DNA of 64,000 bases from Chinchilla lanigera (lineage: Eukaryota > Chordata > Mammalia > Rodentia > Chinchillidae), in assembly GCF_000276665.1 (NCBI RefSeq), contig NW_004955484.1, positions 4,696,323 through 4,760,322 of the forward strand, written 5' to 3'. The first letter of the stretch is position 1. Every line of letters begins with the position of its first letter. The position numbers and the translations under genes are program-made. The notes under the pieces were generated by a model that saw only the letters and a program-made list of their open reading frames with translations, did not search any database and was not told where the DNA came from. Below, in pieces: positions 24,081-36,649 of this stretch.

Positions 24081-24999
24081 TGCCCGGCCCAGGCGTTTCC
24101 TCCTGGTGTGAGCCAGGGTCCTCCTGGGGCTTCTGGAAAGTATCATTAGTTCTCTTTCCCTTTATTTTTCTATTTCTTCAGAACTTCATTTCCTTTGAAC
24201 AGACTGATTTCCAATGAAGTGCAGTTACCTTTATAAAAATGCTTTTAGAAAAACTTGCCCGGGGCCTCTGACTGAAGGAGGTGGTAGAATGGGGTCTAAG
24301 GACAAAAGCCAGAGCCTGGGAAAGGTGGTGAACACTCTGCAGAGCCCCATGGCAGCCAGGGTTGGGCTGGAGCCTCTGAAATGCAGCAGGTTGAGGCAGC
24401 CATCACTGACTAGCACATAGCAACCCCGGGCCAGAAATGCAGAAGCAACTTGGCTGGGCGGTGGCTCTGGCTCAGGGTCCTCAGGAGGTGGCAACGCAGA
24501 CAGAGGCTGGGGCTGTGGCCAAGGCTGACCTGGGGTGGGGGACCCCACTGCCTAGAATGTTCGCTCACCTGGCTGATGAGGTGGTGCTGGTGATCAGCGG
24601 GCAGGGCCGGTGGAGCCTTCCATGGGGCTGCTTGGTGTCCTCACAACCTGGTGTCCTGCGTCTCCCAGAACGGTGACCTGAGACACAGCCAGGTGGAAGC
24701 GTCAGGGCCTCTTAGCACTCAGTCTCGGAAGCCACTCTATTGTGCTAGCCACATCCATTCCCTTGGTTAGAACAGGGCTGCCAGTTTCAGCAAAGCAAAT
24801 GAAAACAATAAGATGCTCCATTCAATTTGAATGTCAGATAAAAACCCAATATATTTAGTAGAGGTCTGTCTCACACATGCACAGGATACACTTACACTAA
24901 AAGTTTATTCCTTGTTTATCTGACATTCCATTTTAACTGGGCACTAGTTCAGCTCTCCACTGTAGGGAAGGGAGATTACTTTATACTCCCGCCTCCTTT

Positions 25000-25078
25000 T
25001 TGGTACAGGGGATCAAACTCAGGGTCCTATGCTTGCTAGACAAGTGCTGCTGTATCCCTGAGCTACATTCCAAACCCC
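25000..25078 (-). repeat. ID SINE
   Basis: 'tggtacaggggatcaaactc' to 'ctgagctacattccaaaccc'. Confidence 0.82.
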
Positions 25079-25097
25079 TGGTTTCCACTTTTTTGCT

Positions 25098-25193
25098 TGT
25101 TTTTTTTTTTTTTCCCCCGGTACCAGGAATTGAACTCATGACCTCACTCTTGCCAGGCAGGCACTGTGCCGCTGAGCTAAATCACCAGCCCCT
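25098..25193 (-). repeat. ID SINE
   Basis: 'cggtaccaggaattgaactc' to 'gctgagctaaatcaccagcc'. Confidence 0.9.
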
Positions 25194-25345
25194 TTTGCTT
25201 GTTTCTTTGGGACAGGATTTTGTTATACATTTCAGGTTGGCCTTAAATTTACTATGTAGCCAGGGCTGGCCTCGAACTTGCAGTGATCTTCTTGCCTCAG
25301 CCTCCCAAGTACTGGGATTACAGGTGTGCATACCACATCCAGCTA
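25194..25345 (-). repeat. B1 SINE
   Basis: 'tttgggacaggattttgtta' to 'gggattacaggtgtgcatac', directly abutting the ID copy. Confidence 0.85.
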
Positions 25346-26119
25346 GTTTCCACTTTTGACAAGAGGAATGGCAAAGAATTTGTGCAGCTATTTAAAAACC
25401 ATCATCATTAGGGAATCTTGAAAAGTTCACTTGGCCCCAGCGTCTGTGGATAACTGCATAGGAACCTAATAGAATGAAGCAGAATTACTGGACAAACAAA
25501 GTCCTCTTGCCCTCCGTCTTGTACCGTTATGGCAGATCACACACATAGTCTTACTTGACACAAGCGACCCTGTGGGCTAAGTATTATGCCCGTAACTGAG
25601 GTGGAATGCCTGCGCTGATGTGACATGGGCAGAAATGGAGAGGGAGGACGCAGTCTCCCAGTCTCAAGTCTGCATCTGTTCCATTCTCTCTGGCAGTGTC
25701 CCCATCTGCACGGCCTCCTCTGTATAAGGTGCTCGCGTGCATTGTGTGTTCGCACCATGGTGCTATCACCAGCAGGTGGTGGGATTTGTGGGTCTTTGCT
25801 GTTTGCCGCCTCCTGGGTGATGAGGGAAGCTTCTCTGAGGAGCTGAGGGCTGAGATGCAATGTTCTCTCCTCTGCCCCCCGGGCTCTGGGACACACTGGG
25901 GCTGGGACCGAGGGGATCCACGCCGCGGCTCACAGGCCCTTGGCACTGACTGGTTCCGGAGCACCTGCAGGACTGTGATGCCCTCCCGCCACGAGGCAGC
26001 GTTCAGCCTCACGTGAGAAAGAGTACGCTCCCCTGATTTTCACTGTAAGAAATGGGACATTGAGAAAATGTGAGAGAATATGACATCCACAGTCCTTCCA
26101 CGCAGACTCAGTACTTACT

Positions 26120-26370
26120 GCCTTTTCTCTGTTTGTTCTATTGATCTTCTCCACCTAATTTATATTATCTTTTTATTCACTCCTGAGTCCTGCGGGGCTA
26201 TATTATCTCAGAAGAAGTGCATGCTCCTATGGAGCCACAATTCTATAACCACACCCAAGAAAATTAACCATGGTTCTCTAATATCATCTCACACTGAGTA
26301 CGTATTCAGATTCCGCCTATTGTCTTCATATTGTCTTCCGTAGTTAAGCAAGGCTCATCCATATTGATTG
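26120..26370. repeat. Ancient LINE 3'-like fragment
   Basis: 'ttctataaccacacccaaga aaattaacc' and 'attcagattccgcctattgt' resemble L1ME-type 3' UTR sequence. Weak. Confidence 0.4.
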
Positions 26371-26636
26371 ACATCTAGAATCCCAACAATGGCGCTGGCC
26401 AGGACACACACTTTGTTCTTCCACAGACCCTGAGATAAACTTCCTACTAACTCCCCATCCCCTTGAGAAATGACACAGTGCCTGCCCATATTAACTCCAC
26501 CTCTTCTCCAATCTAATAAAAACCCATGCCCCAGCTCCCTCCCAGGGTCCTTGCAATCTTCTGCAACCCTCCAGCGCCGGCAGTAAAGGCTTTTTATCTA
26601 CCTCTGTCTCTTGCTTAACCTGGCACCAATCTAACA
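26371..26636 (+). mobile_element. Possible short LTR
   Basis: A pyrimidine-rich block with a 'taataaaaacccatgcc' TATA-like box near 26515 and 'cagtaaaggctttttat' near 26581, ending 'ctaaca', has LTR layout. Bounds are approximate. Confidence 0.45.
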
Positions 26637-26821
26637 CATATGTCATATTAGTTGCTCTTAATCCAGAATGGTAACCTCTGAAGAGGTCAGTCAGTTAGTC
26701 GTCTTGTAGATGGCTCCACATTCTAGATTCCTAGAATACAGACTATATTTCTTCATCTCCATTACAGTTGGGTGTGATCATGTGATAGGCAGCCGAGTTA
26801 GATAGAAATATTATAGGCAGT

Positions 26822-27405
26822 CAGACATGTTCAGGCCCTCGAAGGAGCCAATATGGAATATAAGATACCTGGCAAATGGAGACGTACCTGCTGCGGGCCA
26901 GACCTCAAGACAAAAGATTAAACAAATGCACCCACATGCTTCCCTAGGGGTGGACATCAGGGATTGATAGTCTACAGATCACCTTGAAGAGTCACTGACC
27001 CAGCCCCTTACGTGAATAGCTCCTGTTCTGTATTCATGCCCAGCTTGCTATATGACTCGCTTCCCTGTTTGATCCTGATTTAATCAATTTTACCTGAACA
27101 ATTCTTATAGGCTGACCATAGTTTTGTCCCACCTCATACCCACCCTGTGATTTCCCATCCCACCCACCTTGGACCTGCCTCACCTTGTGGTTTTGCTCTA
27201 TAAAAATCCTTGGAAAAGGCAGGTTCCCTGGGTAACCCACTCGGGCCCCACTTCTGTCCCTCTCTCAGACAGAAGCTTTCTTTACCTCAATAAATATGCT
27301 CTGCTCTTACCCTCCGTTGTTCCTAAAATTCATTCTTCTATTTTAGGGAACACAAACTCATCCCAGATATCTTTCAGGTTGGGAGTTTCTTTCCCCTATA
27401 TCAAT
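26822..27405 (+). mobile_element. Solo retroviral-type LTR
   Basis: A TATA box (TATAAAAAT, 27199-27207) lies 90 nt before a poly(A) signal (AATAAA, 27289-27294), with a C-rich U3 upstream and a T-rich U5 downstream, as in class I endogenous retrovirus LTRs. No internal retroviral sequence adjoins it. Ends approximate. Confidence 0.65.
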
Positions 27406-27409
27406 CAGA

Positions 27410-28437
27410 TGATCAAATTCTACTAATGAAATAAGTGAAAGTATTGTGAGACATTTCTGGGATGTCTCCTGCTACCTGAAACATGGGCATGATAGCTGGA
27501 GCTCTGGCAGCCACTTTATACTGGAGGATCAGGGTCACCACTAGGGAAGACAATGGCAAAAGCAGAAAGAACCTCATGGAACAGTGCACGTTAATTCTAT
27601 CTGGCTACTTCCTCACCTGTTTGAATTGTGAAACTGAGATCCTATATGCTAAAGCTGCTGTTAATTGGAATTTTTTTCATGCACAGCCAATTTTTAATTC
27701 CTATTAGGAAAGAAGTCAGGTTGAAGCCTACTATAGTCTTACATTGCCCTGGAAGAGATGTTATTTGCTTTCTGCTTGGCTAAGATGTTTGGGACTTCTC
27801 TTTCGGCCAGTCTGTGGTGCCAGCACGCTGTGAGAACGTGCTCAGACCTCAGGTTACCTGCCTCGTGTCTTGGCTCTCCATTTTCATTGTATTGAATGAC
27901 CTTGGCAGTGAGGGCAAATTTCTGTGAGAACCTTGGGCTCACGCACGGGGGAAATGAGTGAGCGTGGGTTACCACATGTAAGAGGACACCCGGGCACGGG
28001 GCTGAGAGGTGTCTGGCAGGGCAGAGTGGGAAGGGCTTGGAATGGGCACACTGTGGGTTCTGAAGTACCTGGGAGACCCACACCAGGTGGGTGCGCCTCC
28101 AAGAGTGGGGCCTTCGAGAGGAAACTCCATGAACATTCGCATTCCTTAAATTCTTCCAGTCAGAGGGTGTGGGAAGCTCCATCTGGAGTGTCCCTCAGAA
28201 GCAAGAGGAGGCCCAGTGCGCGAAGGGGAGCAGGCCGCAGGCCGTGCCAGCCGCTGCCCATCAATCACGTGACTCACCGGGTCTAGGAACAGAGCCGTGC
28301 CCAGAGGATCAGAACAAACTCTTCCTGCCCCAGGTGCACGAAGACATTCTGACCCGAGCTGACCCGAGCACTGCTGTTTCACTTCTTGCTTATTGGAGGC
28401 GTCCTTTGTTTATTCCCTGGTTGTTGAAGCTGCAGGG
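27410..28437. other. Intergenic unique sequence
   Basis: No repeat recognised by eye and no supported gene. Confidence 0.5.
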
Positions 28438-28594
28438 TTTTTTTTTTTTTGTCTTTTTGAGGCAGTGTCTTCCTATGCAGTTCAAGCTGGACTTGAGCTC
28501 ACTTTGTAGTCCAGGCTGGCTTCGAACTCACAACGATCCTCCTGCCTCAGCCTTGCAAGTGCTGGGATTGCAGGCCTGCGCCACCACGCCTGGC
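28438..28594 (-). repeat. B1 SINE
   Basis: T-tail, 'ttgaggcagtgtcttcctat' to 'gccaccacgcctggct'. Confidence 0.9.
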
Positions 28595-28784
28595 TTGGAT
28601 CTGCAGTTCTTATTGGATCCAGGGACAGCTTCCTACCTCAGCAGAGCAAAAACTGTGGGTCCCAAGTCCACATACTATTCCCAAGAGAAATCATTCTGGT
28701 AGATAGATCAGAACTGCAACATATTTGAGTCTCTGGTATAACCAGCAAAAATTAAGCACACACACATACATATGTGGGTTGACC

Positions 28785-28890
28785 CATATTCATTTGTTCT
28801 TTTACTCACTCATTCTTTGAGCAATTATTTATTGACGTCCTGCTTGTTGCCGGTGACTGAGCTATGTGTTGGGGATGAAGAGAACTGAGT
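28785..28890. repeat. L2 fragment
   Basis: 'tcactcattctttgagcaat tatttattgac' and 'gctatgtgttggggatgaag' match the familiar L2 3' end. Confidence 0.6.
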
Positions 28891-29314
28891 TTTCCAGGAT
28901 CTCAGGCTTTGGAAGAAAGAAGTTCAAACACAACTAGCTGTGGATCCCAGCCTGCAACCGAGGAAGGAGCCCATTGTTCTCAGAGTGGAGTTGGGGGTTC
29001 GCTTCAGGCCTTAGCAAGTTTAGGCAAGGATCTGAGTTCTAGGGCTGAGTGCTCAAATGCAGAGCACTATTGCATTTTACTTTCTGCAGTTCTAAACATA
29101 TGTTTAAATGAACAAACAAACACGTTATCATAATGCTGTGTTTTGTTCCAAGGCTGCAACCTCAGTCAGAACGAGAGGAGGGACGTCTGCTGGCTGCTTG
29201 GATGGCTGTGGCCAGGCAGAAGGTGTGCCCGCGTGGGGTAGCACCTTGCTGGTTATGGAGGCAGCGGGCAGCACTGGGCACGGACGAGCGCAGGGCTGAC
29301 CCAGCATCTCTGAT

Positions 29315-29495
29315 GCAGAGCCATTTTATTTAAGTATTTATTTGAGACAGGGTCTCGCTATGCAGCTCAGGCTGGCCTTGAGCTCATTTTGTAGCTCAGG
29401 CTGGCCTCAAACTCGCAATGATCCTCCTGCCTCAGCCTCCCGAGTGCTGGGATGACAGGCATGCGCCACCACGCCTGGCTTGCAGAGCCATTTTA
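29315..29495 (-). repeat. B1 SINE with target-site duplication
   Basis: Inverted B1 at 29333-29480 flanked by an exact 14-bp duplication gcagagccatttta at 29315-29328 and 29482-29495. Confidence 0.93.
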
Positions 29496-29967
29496 ATACC
29501 ATCCCTTCCAGAGAGATCTGTCAGGCCGCCAGGATGGATGGTCCAACTCCTCCCAGCTTCTGGAGCGTACCAGGGGATTCTGTTGCCAAATACTTTATGA
29601 GGCCGTTTCCTAGGTTTGTTTCCTAATGTTCTTCCCAGCACAGCCCCCCGGTCTGTGCCAGCTCCACACAGCCTTCCTGCTTTGGTGCCCCGGGACCTGG
29701 GTGGAGCGGCTCAGGCTTGGCAAGAGCCTTGGTCTCCTTGGAGCGCCAGGCTTGCCCAGCTTTGGCCAGTGCTGCAGGTCTTCTTTTTCCTCTCTGCTGG
29801 GCATCCCTGCCTTGGTCATGGTTGCAATCAGATATGCAAAGTTGTTAATGGGTCTCTGCAGCTGGGTGGACCCGATACCCTCAGGGTGGTGCATTAGCTC
29901 AGCTAGCAAATTTGTACCCTTTCCAGCTAAGCGATGCCTTAACCCGGGAAAGGATCTAGCTGATTCT

Positions 29968-30056
29968 TAATCCCAGCACTCAGGAGGCTGAGGCAGGAGG
30001 ATTGCCATGATTTCAAGGCCAGCCTGAACCACATAGCAAGACTGTCTCCAAACCGC
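29968..30056 (+). repeat. B1 SINE, 5'-truncated
   Basis: 'aatcccagcactcaggaggc' to 'agcaagactgtctccaaa'. Confidence 0.85.
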
Positions 30057-30389
30057 CCCCCATGCTTATATTGTTTGATCAACTTCTCATGCCTATATTT
30101 AGAGCAACTACTTTGAAGATAACAATGTGCAATATAATAACCATTGTTAATTTCCTATTATCTTATTTTGAAATTCTGTATCGTTTTTTTCTTTTTTTTC
30201 AAAAAAAACCCCTGCCCACCAAAAAACATCCAAACAAAACAAAACAAGACAATAACAAGAACCAAGACTGGCTCTAGTGGTAAGAATCGAAGCTGATTCT
30301 GTGAAAGGACGCTGAACACCTTGGAAAGTTCATCAGGTAGGACAGGTAGCCCCCAGAGCGGCTCAGGGCTCCACCTGAGTTTGAGTTCT

Positions 30390-30550
30390 GCTTCCTCTGT
30401 GCTCTCACTGTGTTACCTTGAGCAAGTTCCTTACCCTGTCTGTGTCCCACTTGTAAAAACGAGGTTGTTGAGTGATAATTGCTCAGGGGTTACTGGAGAA
30501 TCAAATGAGTAAACACAGAAAATGCTCGGAACAATGCCCGGAACATGGTA
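30390..30550 (+). repeat. MIR fragment
   Basis: 'gtgttaccttgagcaagttc cttaccctgtctgtg' and 'gagaatcaaatgagtaaaca' follow the MIR consensus. Confidence 0.65.
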
Positions 30551-31027
30551 CGGACTCTGTCACCCCAAGTCCAGCCTCCCACGGTGCAGGTGGGGCAGGT
30601 TCAGCTGACAGCTCTCAGCCTGTGAGGACAGAAGCCGACGCGGCAGGGCAGAGGTCGTGCTTATCGTCCATTCACTTCCGCAGAGCGAGCTGCGTGTCTG
30701 TAGTATGCTGGGCACTGCGGGGTACGGTGAGAGTGGTGAATGTCAAATGCTACCACGGCCCGTCCTCGTCAGTAGGAGAACGTCAGTCCCATGGAAGGAG
30801 GCTGCAGAAAATGGGAAAGGTGATGGGAAGTCTTGAATACAGAGTCAGTTTTTAGCTTTCTACCGGTCCTCATACCTTTGACCTCTGGCCACTGTCTCTG
30901 GAAGTTGTGACAGACCGTGTGGGATTTCCCGTCTCCCTTTGGCTGTCTTTGCTGGTTGGAAGCTGACTGGAGGACAGTGCGTGATTTTGTAGCCTGGATT
31001 ATGGAAAGTCCTCATTTACCCCTCAGT

Positions 31028-31231
31028 TATTTTTGAGAAGCTTTTTTTTTTTTTTTTTTTTTNNNNNNNNNNNNNNNNNNNNNNNNNNNNNNNNNNNNNN
31101 NNNNNNNNNNNNNNNNNNNNNNNNNNNNNNNNNNNNNNNNNNNNNNNNNNNNNNNNNNNNNNACCTTGCGCTTGCCAGGCAGGCGCTTTGCCGCTGAGCT
31201 AAATCCCCAGCCCCTATTTTTGAGAAGCTTT
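31028..31231 (-). repeat. ID SINE containing an assembly gap, with target-site duplication
   Basis: Poly-T at 31041-31062, then Ns, then the ID body 'accttgcgcttgccaggcag' to 'ctaaatccccagcccc'. The flanks tatttttgagaagctt (31028-31043 and 31215-31230) are exact duplicates. Confidence 0.93.
31063..31162. other. Assembly gap, exactly 100 N
   Basis: 100 N, the usual placeholder for a gap of unknown size. Confidence 0.99.
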
Positions 31232-31601
31232 AACAGAACTTAATCTTTGGGTATACATGGCAGAAACGTCAGTCTGTGCATCTGCCAGTGACCTACTTTC
31301 CGAGAACGGAATTGCTGGCACTCAGGAAGTCGGGCTGGGAACCAGCGCCTGTGTTCCTGGTATAGCAGGGCCGTAGTCCCTGGCCACTGGTGACAGGAAA
31401 AGGGTGATATTCCAGAAGAGGCATAATGAGAGAAGCCACCTTGTTTAGTTTTCTTATCAGGACAAATTGCAATTTTGAACAATGTGTGTTGTTCTCACTG
31501 CATCCATCCTGTTGTAACGTGTGTCCACTCCAAGCATGACTAGTCCATTCCATCAAACCGAGGGGCTGGTTATTTCTCTGCTGTTAACATCAGAAACAGG
31601 G

Positions 31602-31766
31602 CTGGGTGTGGTGGGGCACGTCTGTAATCCCAGCACTCGGGAGGCTGAGGCAGGAGGATCGTTGCGAGTTTGAGGCCAGCCTGGGCTACAAAAGTGAGCT
31701 CCAGGACAGCCTGAACTGTGTAGTGAGACCCTGTCTCAAAAAGACAAAAAACAAAACAAAACAAAA
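31602..31766 (+). repeat. B1 SINE
   Basis: 'gctgggtgtggtggggcacg' to 'ccctgtctcaaaaagacaaa' with (CAAAA)n tail. Confidence 0.93.
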
Positions 31767-31779
31767 ACCAAAACCAAAA

Positions 31780-32510
31780 GAAACACATCAGAAACAGGGA
31801 TGCAGGTTACCATGATGATATCACATGTACTTTGCTGGTGTTTAATTGGCAGTTTTCTCTTTCATATAATTTATGGCATACTAAATTTGGTGAGATATGG
31901 CAGTGGTTCGCAAACTTTATTGCACCCGGAGTTACCAGGTTATTTTTAAAATCTGTGGGCGTTTGGCGCCCACCCCCATTCTTTCTGGTCATAACAGAGA
32001 TGGGATTTGTCCTGGGGATCAGGGAGTTTTTTAAAAAACTCCCCAGGCGATTCTAAAGTATAACAACATTTGGGAATCTTCGAGCTACAGCATTTCTGCA
32101 TTATTCACTCATTTTCAATTCCTAGATTTAATAGACAACATCCTTATAGATTCTGCTTATTACATACTTTGCCCTTCTCTGCATCAATATCATCTTTTCC
32201 AACCCATTCATTAATTGTCCTTTACATTCATTCCTGTTAGAATGCCAGCTTTTGGAGGACAAGGATTTATTTGATTTATTCCCTGCTATGTTCTCGCCTC
32301 CTAAAACACCCAGGTGTATTGTAGACACCTGATTAAATATTTGCCTAATCTGTGAATAGTTCCTGTTCATTCAGTTCTTTGTTACATCCATTTTCACACA
32401 ATTTCTAATTTATGTTTTTATATTTAGAAGATTTCCAGATCTAGTTCTTCATTTCCAGAGGTCACCTTTCAAGTCCCAATTATACATAAGATTCATTTAA
32501 AAAAAAAAAG
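31780..32510. other. Intergenic AT-rich sequence
   Basis: No supported gene or repeat recognised with confidence. Confidence 0.5.
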
Positions 32511-32668
32511 AGCTGGGCGTGGTGGCGCACACCTGTAATCCTAGCACTTGGGAGGCTGAGGCAGGAAGATCCTTGCAAGTCTGAGACCAGCCTGGGCTAC
32601 AAAGTGAGCTCAAGGTCAGCCTGAACTGCATAATGAGACCCTGTCCCAAAAAGAAAAAAAAAAAAAAG
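32511..32668 (+). repeat. B1 SINE
   Basis: 'gagctgggcgtggtggcgca' to 'gaccctgtcccaaaaag' with A-tail. Confidence 0.93.
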
Positions 32669-32902
32669 ATTCATTTCAAAACTTGACCTCAATGTTTTCT
32701 CTCCCAAATCTATCCACACACAAGTTTTATCTCATTTTTCAGTCTTCCCATATTTACTCACTCCAGTTTTATGATGGTTCTGAAAGGTCTCTTGAGTTTT
32801 TCCTTGCTTTTAATTTTGCCAACATCAAATTGTCTTAATTTAATTATGTTTCAAGTTATTTTATAATTACCTGTTAGAATTTTTTAAAAAAAATTGTTTG
32901 TG

Positions 32903-33075
32903 GGCCAGGTGGGGTGGCACATGCCTGTAATCCTAGCTATGTGGGAGGCTTAGGCAGACGGATCACAAATTCAAGTCCAGCCTGGGCAACTTAGTGAGCT
33001 CCTGTCTCAAAATAAAAAATAAAAAAATGGGCTAGAGTTCAGTGCAAAGGCTCTGAGTTCAATCTCCAGTAACAT

Positions 33076-33076
<1 letters not shown>
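32903..33076 (+). repeat. B1-dID dimeric SINE
   Basis: B1 half 'gggccaggtggggtggcaca' to 'ctcctgtctcaaaataaaaa', then ID half 'gggctagagttcagtgcaaa' to 'caatctccagtaacataa'. Confidence 0.85.

Positions 33077-33120
<44 letters not shown>
33077..33120 (+). repeat. (CA)n microsatellite
   Basis: About 22 CA units grown in the tail of the preceding dimeric SINE. Confidence 0.97.
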
Positions 33121-33124
<4 letters not shown>

Positions 33125-33671
33125 GTTTATGAGATTTCACTGTGTAGATGCAAATTATTTGACAATAATAGTATAAGGATGAGAGGTAAAGGTGAAGAGG
33201 AAGAAATTCTGTAAAAGTTCTCATTATTTGTGAAGAGGTAAATGTACTAACTGAAAGTAGATTGTGATAAGACCAGGATGACTATCTTGAAATCATTACA
33301 GTAACCACTGGGAAAGTACTACACGAATGAATACGTAACAAAAAAGCTAAAAGAGGATAAACTCGGCCAAACACTGGCTAACAGGGAGAAATCAGAGAAC
33401 AGAAAACAAATCGTACAACGGAAAATTTAAAATGAACTCTTTGTAATTAAATTAAATATAAATAAACTAAACATTTCTATTAAAAGGCAAAAGTTGTCAG
33501 AATGCATTAATGCCAGTTAGACAGATGAATAGAGAAAGATACAGCACAAAAACACTACCCAGAAGAAAGTTGGTGCATACTGAGAGTCTTCATGGAAGAG
33601 TTACTACAGATAAACACAGATGTTTCATGAAGATAAATGATCAACTTAACAGGAGGATATAACAAACATAA

Positions 33672-33838
33672 GGGTTTTTGTTTGTTTGTTTTTTGTCTTT
33701 TTGAGACAGGGTCTCGCTATGCAGTTCAGGCCAGCATTGAGCTCACTTGGTAGCCCAGGCTGGCCTTGAACTTGCAACAATCCTCCTACCTCAGCCTCCC
33801 GAGTGCTGGGATTACAGGCATGCGCCACCACACTGGGC
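33672..33838 (-). repeat. B1 SINE
   Basis: 'tttttgagacagggtctcgc' to 'gcgccaccacactgggct'. Confidence 0.92.
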
Positions 33839-34743
33839 TAACAAAGCTAAATTTGGATGCACCTAATAAGTGAATTTAAGACAAAAAAACAAACAAGCAT
33901 CTCAGTAACTAAAACAAAACACAGAAAAAAATCAGGAAACGTGTAGAAGACTTGAACAGAAGAATGAATAAGCTTGACCTATTGATATATATAGCGTACT
34001 CCGCTCAAGAACTGCTGTCTTCTAAAGTGCCGTGGCTGGGCCGTAAGGCAAGTCTCGACAACGCGCACAGGACTGAAGTCACACGGAGGAGGCTTCCCAG
34101 CACTGAGGAGTGGAGCTTGAAACCAAAAATGGCAAAATCATTTAAAGATCTCCGAATGTTTAGAATATCGGCAACATACTTCTAAATAAATTATGGGTCA
34201 AACTAGACACAGATGAAATTTACAAATTGTAAATGATTGATAAAAATACAATTTATTGAAATATATGGGAAATAGGTAAGAAATGTATGTATTAGAAATA
34301 GATCAATGTTTCTACTTTAAGAAATTCAGAAAATAAAATACTAAACAGAAAGAGAGGGATGGGGGGAGACAGAGAGAAAGAGAGAGAGCGGGGAGAAGAG
34401 AGGAGAGGAATCACTATCCTGAAATAGAAGACGCATTAAAAAACCAAGTAGGATAAAAGTTTGAATTCTGAAAAGATTAATAAATCTAATAAACCCTAGT
34501 GAGACTACTCAAACCAAATAAAAAGAAAACACAAATTATCAATATTTGGAATAAAAGAAGGAATCTGAATTACTAATATTAAATAGAATTAATAATAATC
34601 TGAATTACTGATATTAAATAGAATATTAATTGGAAATAGTTTTATGCCAGTAAAATTGATAGCTTCATTAAAATGGGCAAATTTCTAGACACTCTATTGC
34701 TAGAAAAAATAGACTATCTGAATATTTACTTATTTATTTTTAG

Positions 34744-34892
34744 TTTTTTATTTTTTGAGACAGGGTCTTGCTGTGTAGTTCAGGCTTATGTTGAACTTAC
34801 TATGTAGCCCAAACTGGCCTTGAACTTGTGGCAATCCTCCTGCCTCAGCCTCCCGAGTGCTACAATTACAGGCATGCACCACTATGCCCAGA
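34744..34892 (-). repeat. B1 SINE
   Basis: 'ttttgagacagggtcttgct' to 'gcaccactatgccca'. Confidence 0.88.
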
Positions 34893-34952
34893 TATGAAGT
34901 TCAGAAATTGAATCTGAAATTTAAAATCTTCCCATAAGGAAACTATAGGCTT

Positions 34953-35013
34953 GGGACTGGATGTAGCCCAGTGGTAAATTATGCATGAGGCCCTGTGTTT
35001 GATCCCTACCACA
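34953..35013 (+). repeat. ID SINE
   Basis: 'gggactggatgtagcccagt' and 'gtgtttgatccctacc', followed by a CA-rich tail to about 35062. Confidence 0.78.
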
Positions 35014-35540
35014 CGTGCACATGCGTGTGCATGTACACACACACACATACATACATACACATAGAAAAAAAGGCAGAAGAACAGTCTACAGGCCCATCTG
35101 GCTTCACTGGCAAATTCCTCCCCCAAATTAAGGAAGAAATAATATCAATCTTACACAAATTCTTTCGTAGAATACGGAAAAGGGGACACTGTTCAACTTG
35201 TATTAAGAGATCAAAATAACCTTAACATGAACTCTTGATGCAGATTCCTTACAAAAAAGGAAAATTATAGGCCAATATTTCTTAGAAAGATAGAAAAACA
35301 AAAAATAAAAAAAAAACTCAGCAAACCAAACCCATAAAACATAATTATACCACATCATGAGAAACTGAGGTTAATTCCAGAAGTGCAAAGTTAGTAAAAT
35401 GGTTAAACATCAGTAAATATAATTCAACACATTCTTATAGATAGTTGACCTTAATGGATAAAGTATTTGACATTATAAACAGGTGATCTTAAGGGGAAAG
35501 AAAAAATGTTCAACATTTCTTTATGGTAAGAAAAATCTCA

Positions 35541-35648
35541 GCCAGGTGTGGTAGCACATGGTTGTAATTCCACCAGTTGGGAGATTGAGGCAGGAGGATC
35601 TGGGGTCCCAGGCCAGCTTGGGCTATATACAGAACCTGTCTCAGAAAA
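35541..35648 (+). repeat. B1-like SINE
   Basis: 'gccaggtgtggtagcacatg' to 'acagaacctgtctcag'; (CCAA)n-rich tail to 35690. Confidence 0.75.
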
Positions 35649-35869
35649 TCAGCCAACCAACCAACCAGCCAACCAACCAAACAAACAAACCTTGAATGAA
35701 CCAGAAGTAGAAATTTCCTTAATCTAATAAAGGATATCTACAAAAACAAAACAAAACACAAAAAACAAAAGAACCTACAAACAGTAAAATAGCCAACGTA
35801 AAACGACACACACACAAAAAAGCCCTCTCTGATCTCTCTCTGTGTCTCTGTGTCTCCCTCCCTCCCCCA

Positions 35870-36005
35870 TCTCTCTCACAGCTTTTGCTGTCTTCTGCAT
35901 TCATGAGCTGTTGCCCCTCTGCCATGTGCCACCCTGCGTCAGAGCCAGCGAATTATAGATGGAAACCTCTACCAACTGTGAGCTAAATACACTTTTCCCC
36001 CTTGA
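35870..36005 (+). mobile_element. MaLR LTR fragment
   Basis: 'tgctgtcttctgcattcatg', 'atggaaacctctaccaactg' and 'tgagctaaatacacttttcc' match, in the opposite orientation, the LTR at 39848-40219. Confidence 0.65.
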
Positions 36006-36065
36006 ACAAAACAAAAGAAAACAAAGCAAAACAAAACAAAATAAAAACAAAAACTACAGCACTCT

Positions 36066-36190
36066 GAGAAGCTGCGGTAGCAAGCCTGGGCTACTGAGTG
36101 ACTTAGTGAGATCTTGTCTCAAAATAATAAAAAAGGGCTGGTGATGTAGCTCAGTGTGAAGGTTCTGGGTTCAGTTCCCAGTACCACAAT
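36066..36190 (+). repeat. B1-dID dimeric SINE, 5'-truncated
   Basis: 'gatcttgtctcaaaataata' joined to 'gggctggtgatgtagctcag' and 'gggttcagttcccagtacca'. Confidence 0.78.
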
Positions 36191-36649
36191 CAAACAAACC
36201 ATACTCCACAACTCCAAGAACATATTTAAGAAAATGTGAATGCTCTCTCCCTCCTTCATTGTGAAAATAAAAACAAAGAGGTCCATTCCATAGTTCTATT
36301 TAACATTTTAATAAAAATTCTAGTTAGTGCAATAAGGTGAGAAAAGAAACAAGGGGTAGAAAAAATTGAAAAGAGATGAAACAGCCATTATTTGCAGAAG
36401 AGAAGATTGTGGCCAAAATGTTCAGAACGTTAATCATTTAGATTTAATTAGTAACTTTATCAAGGTTGTATGGTACAAGATCAATATAGAAATCAATTAT
36501 ACTTTTCTATACTACTAACAATTAGTAAACTAAGTAAAATATAATTTACAATAGTATAATAAATACTTAAGAATAGATTTAATTAGAAAAGTGTTAAGGT
36601 GAAATTCAAGAATAGCAAAAACTATTACAAATGAGTGAGGACGATGGTC

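Larger units (their letters stand above)
21850..24990. other. Intergenic, mostly unique sequence
   Basis: No supported gene. Contains a GTGC/GT simple repeat (22786-22827), a weak L2-like stretch near 22165-22225 and MIR-like blocks at 23690-24080. The open frames of 100-170 codons here are unsupported by splice structure or family resemblance. Confidence 0.6.

Noticed and set aside
33077..33120. CRISPR-like or functional repeat array
   Set aside because: Simple CA microsatellite in a SINE tail.
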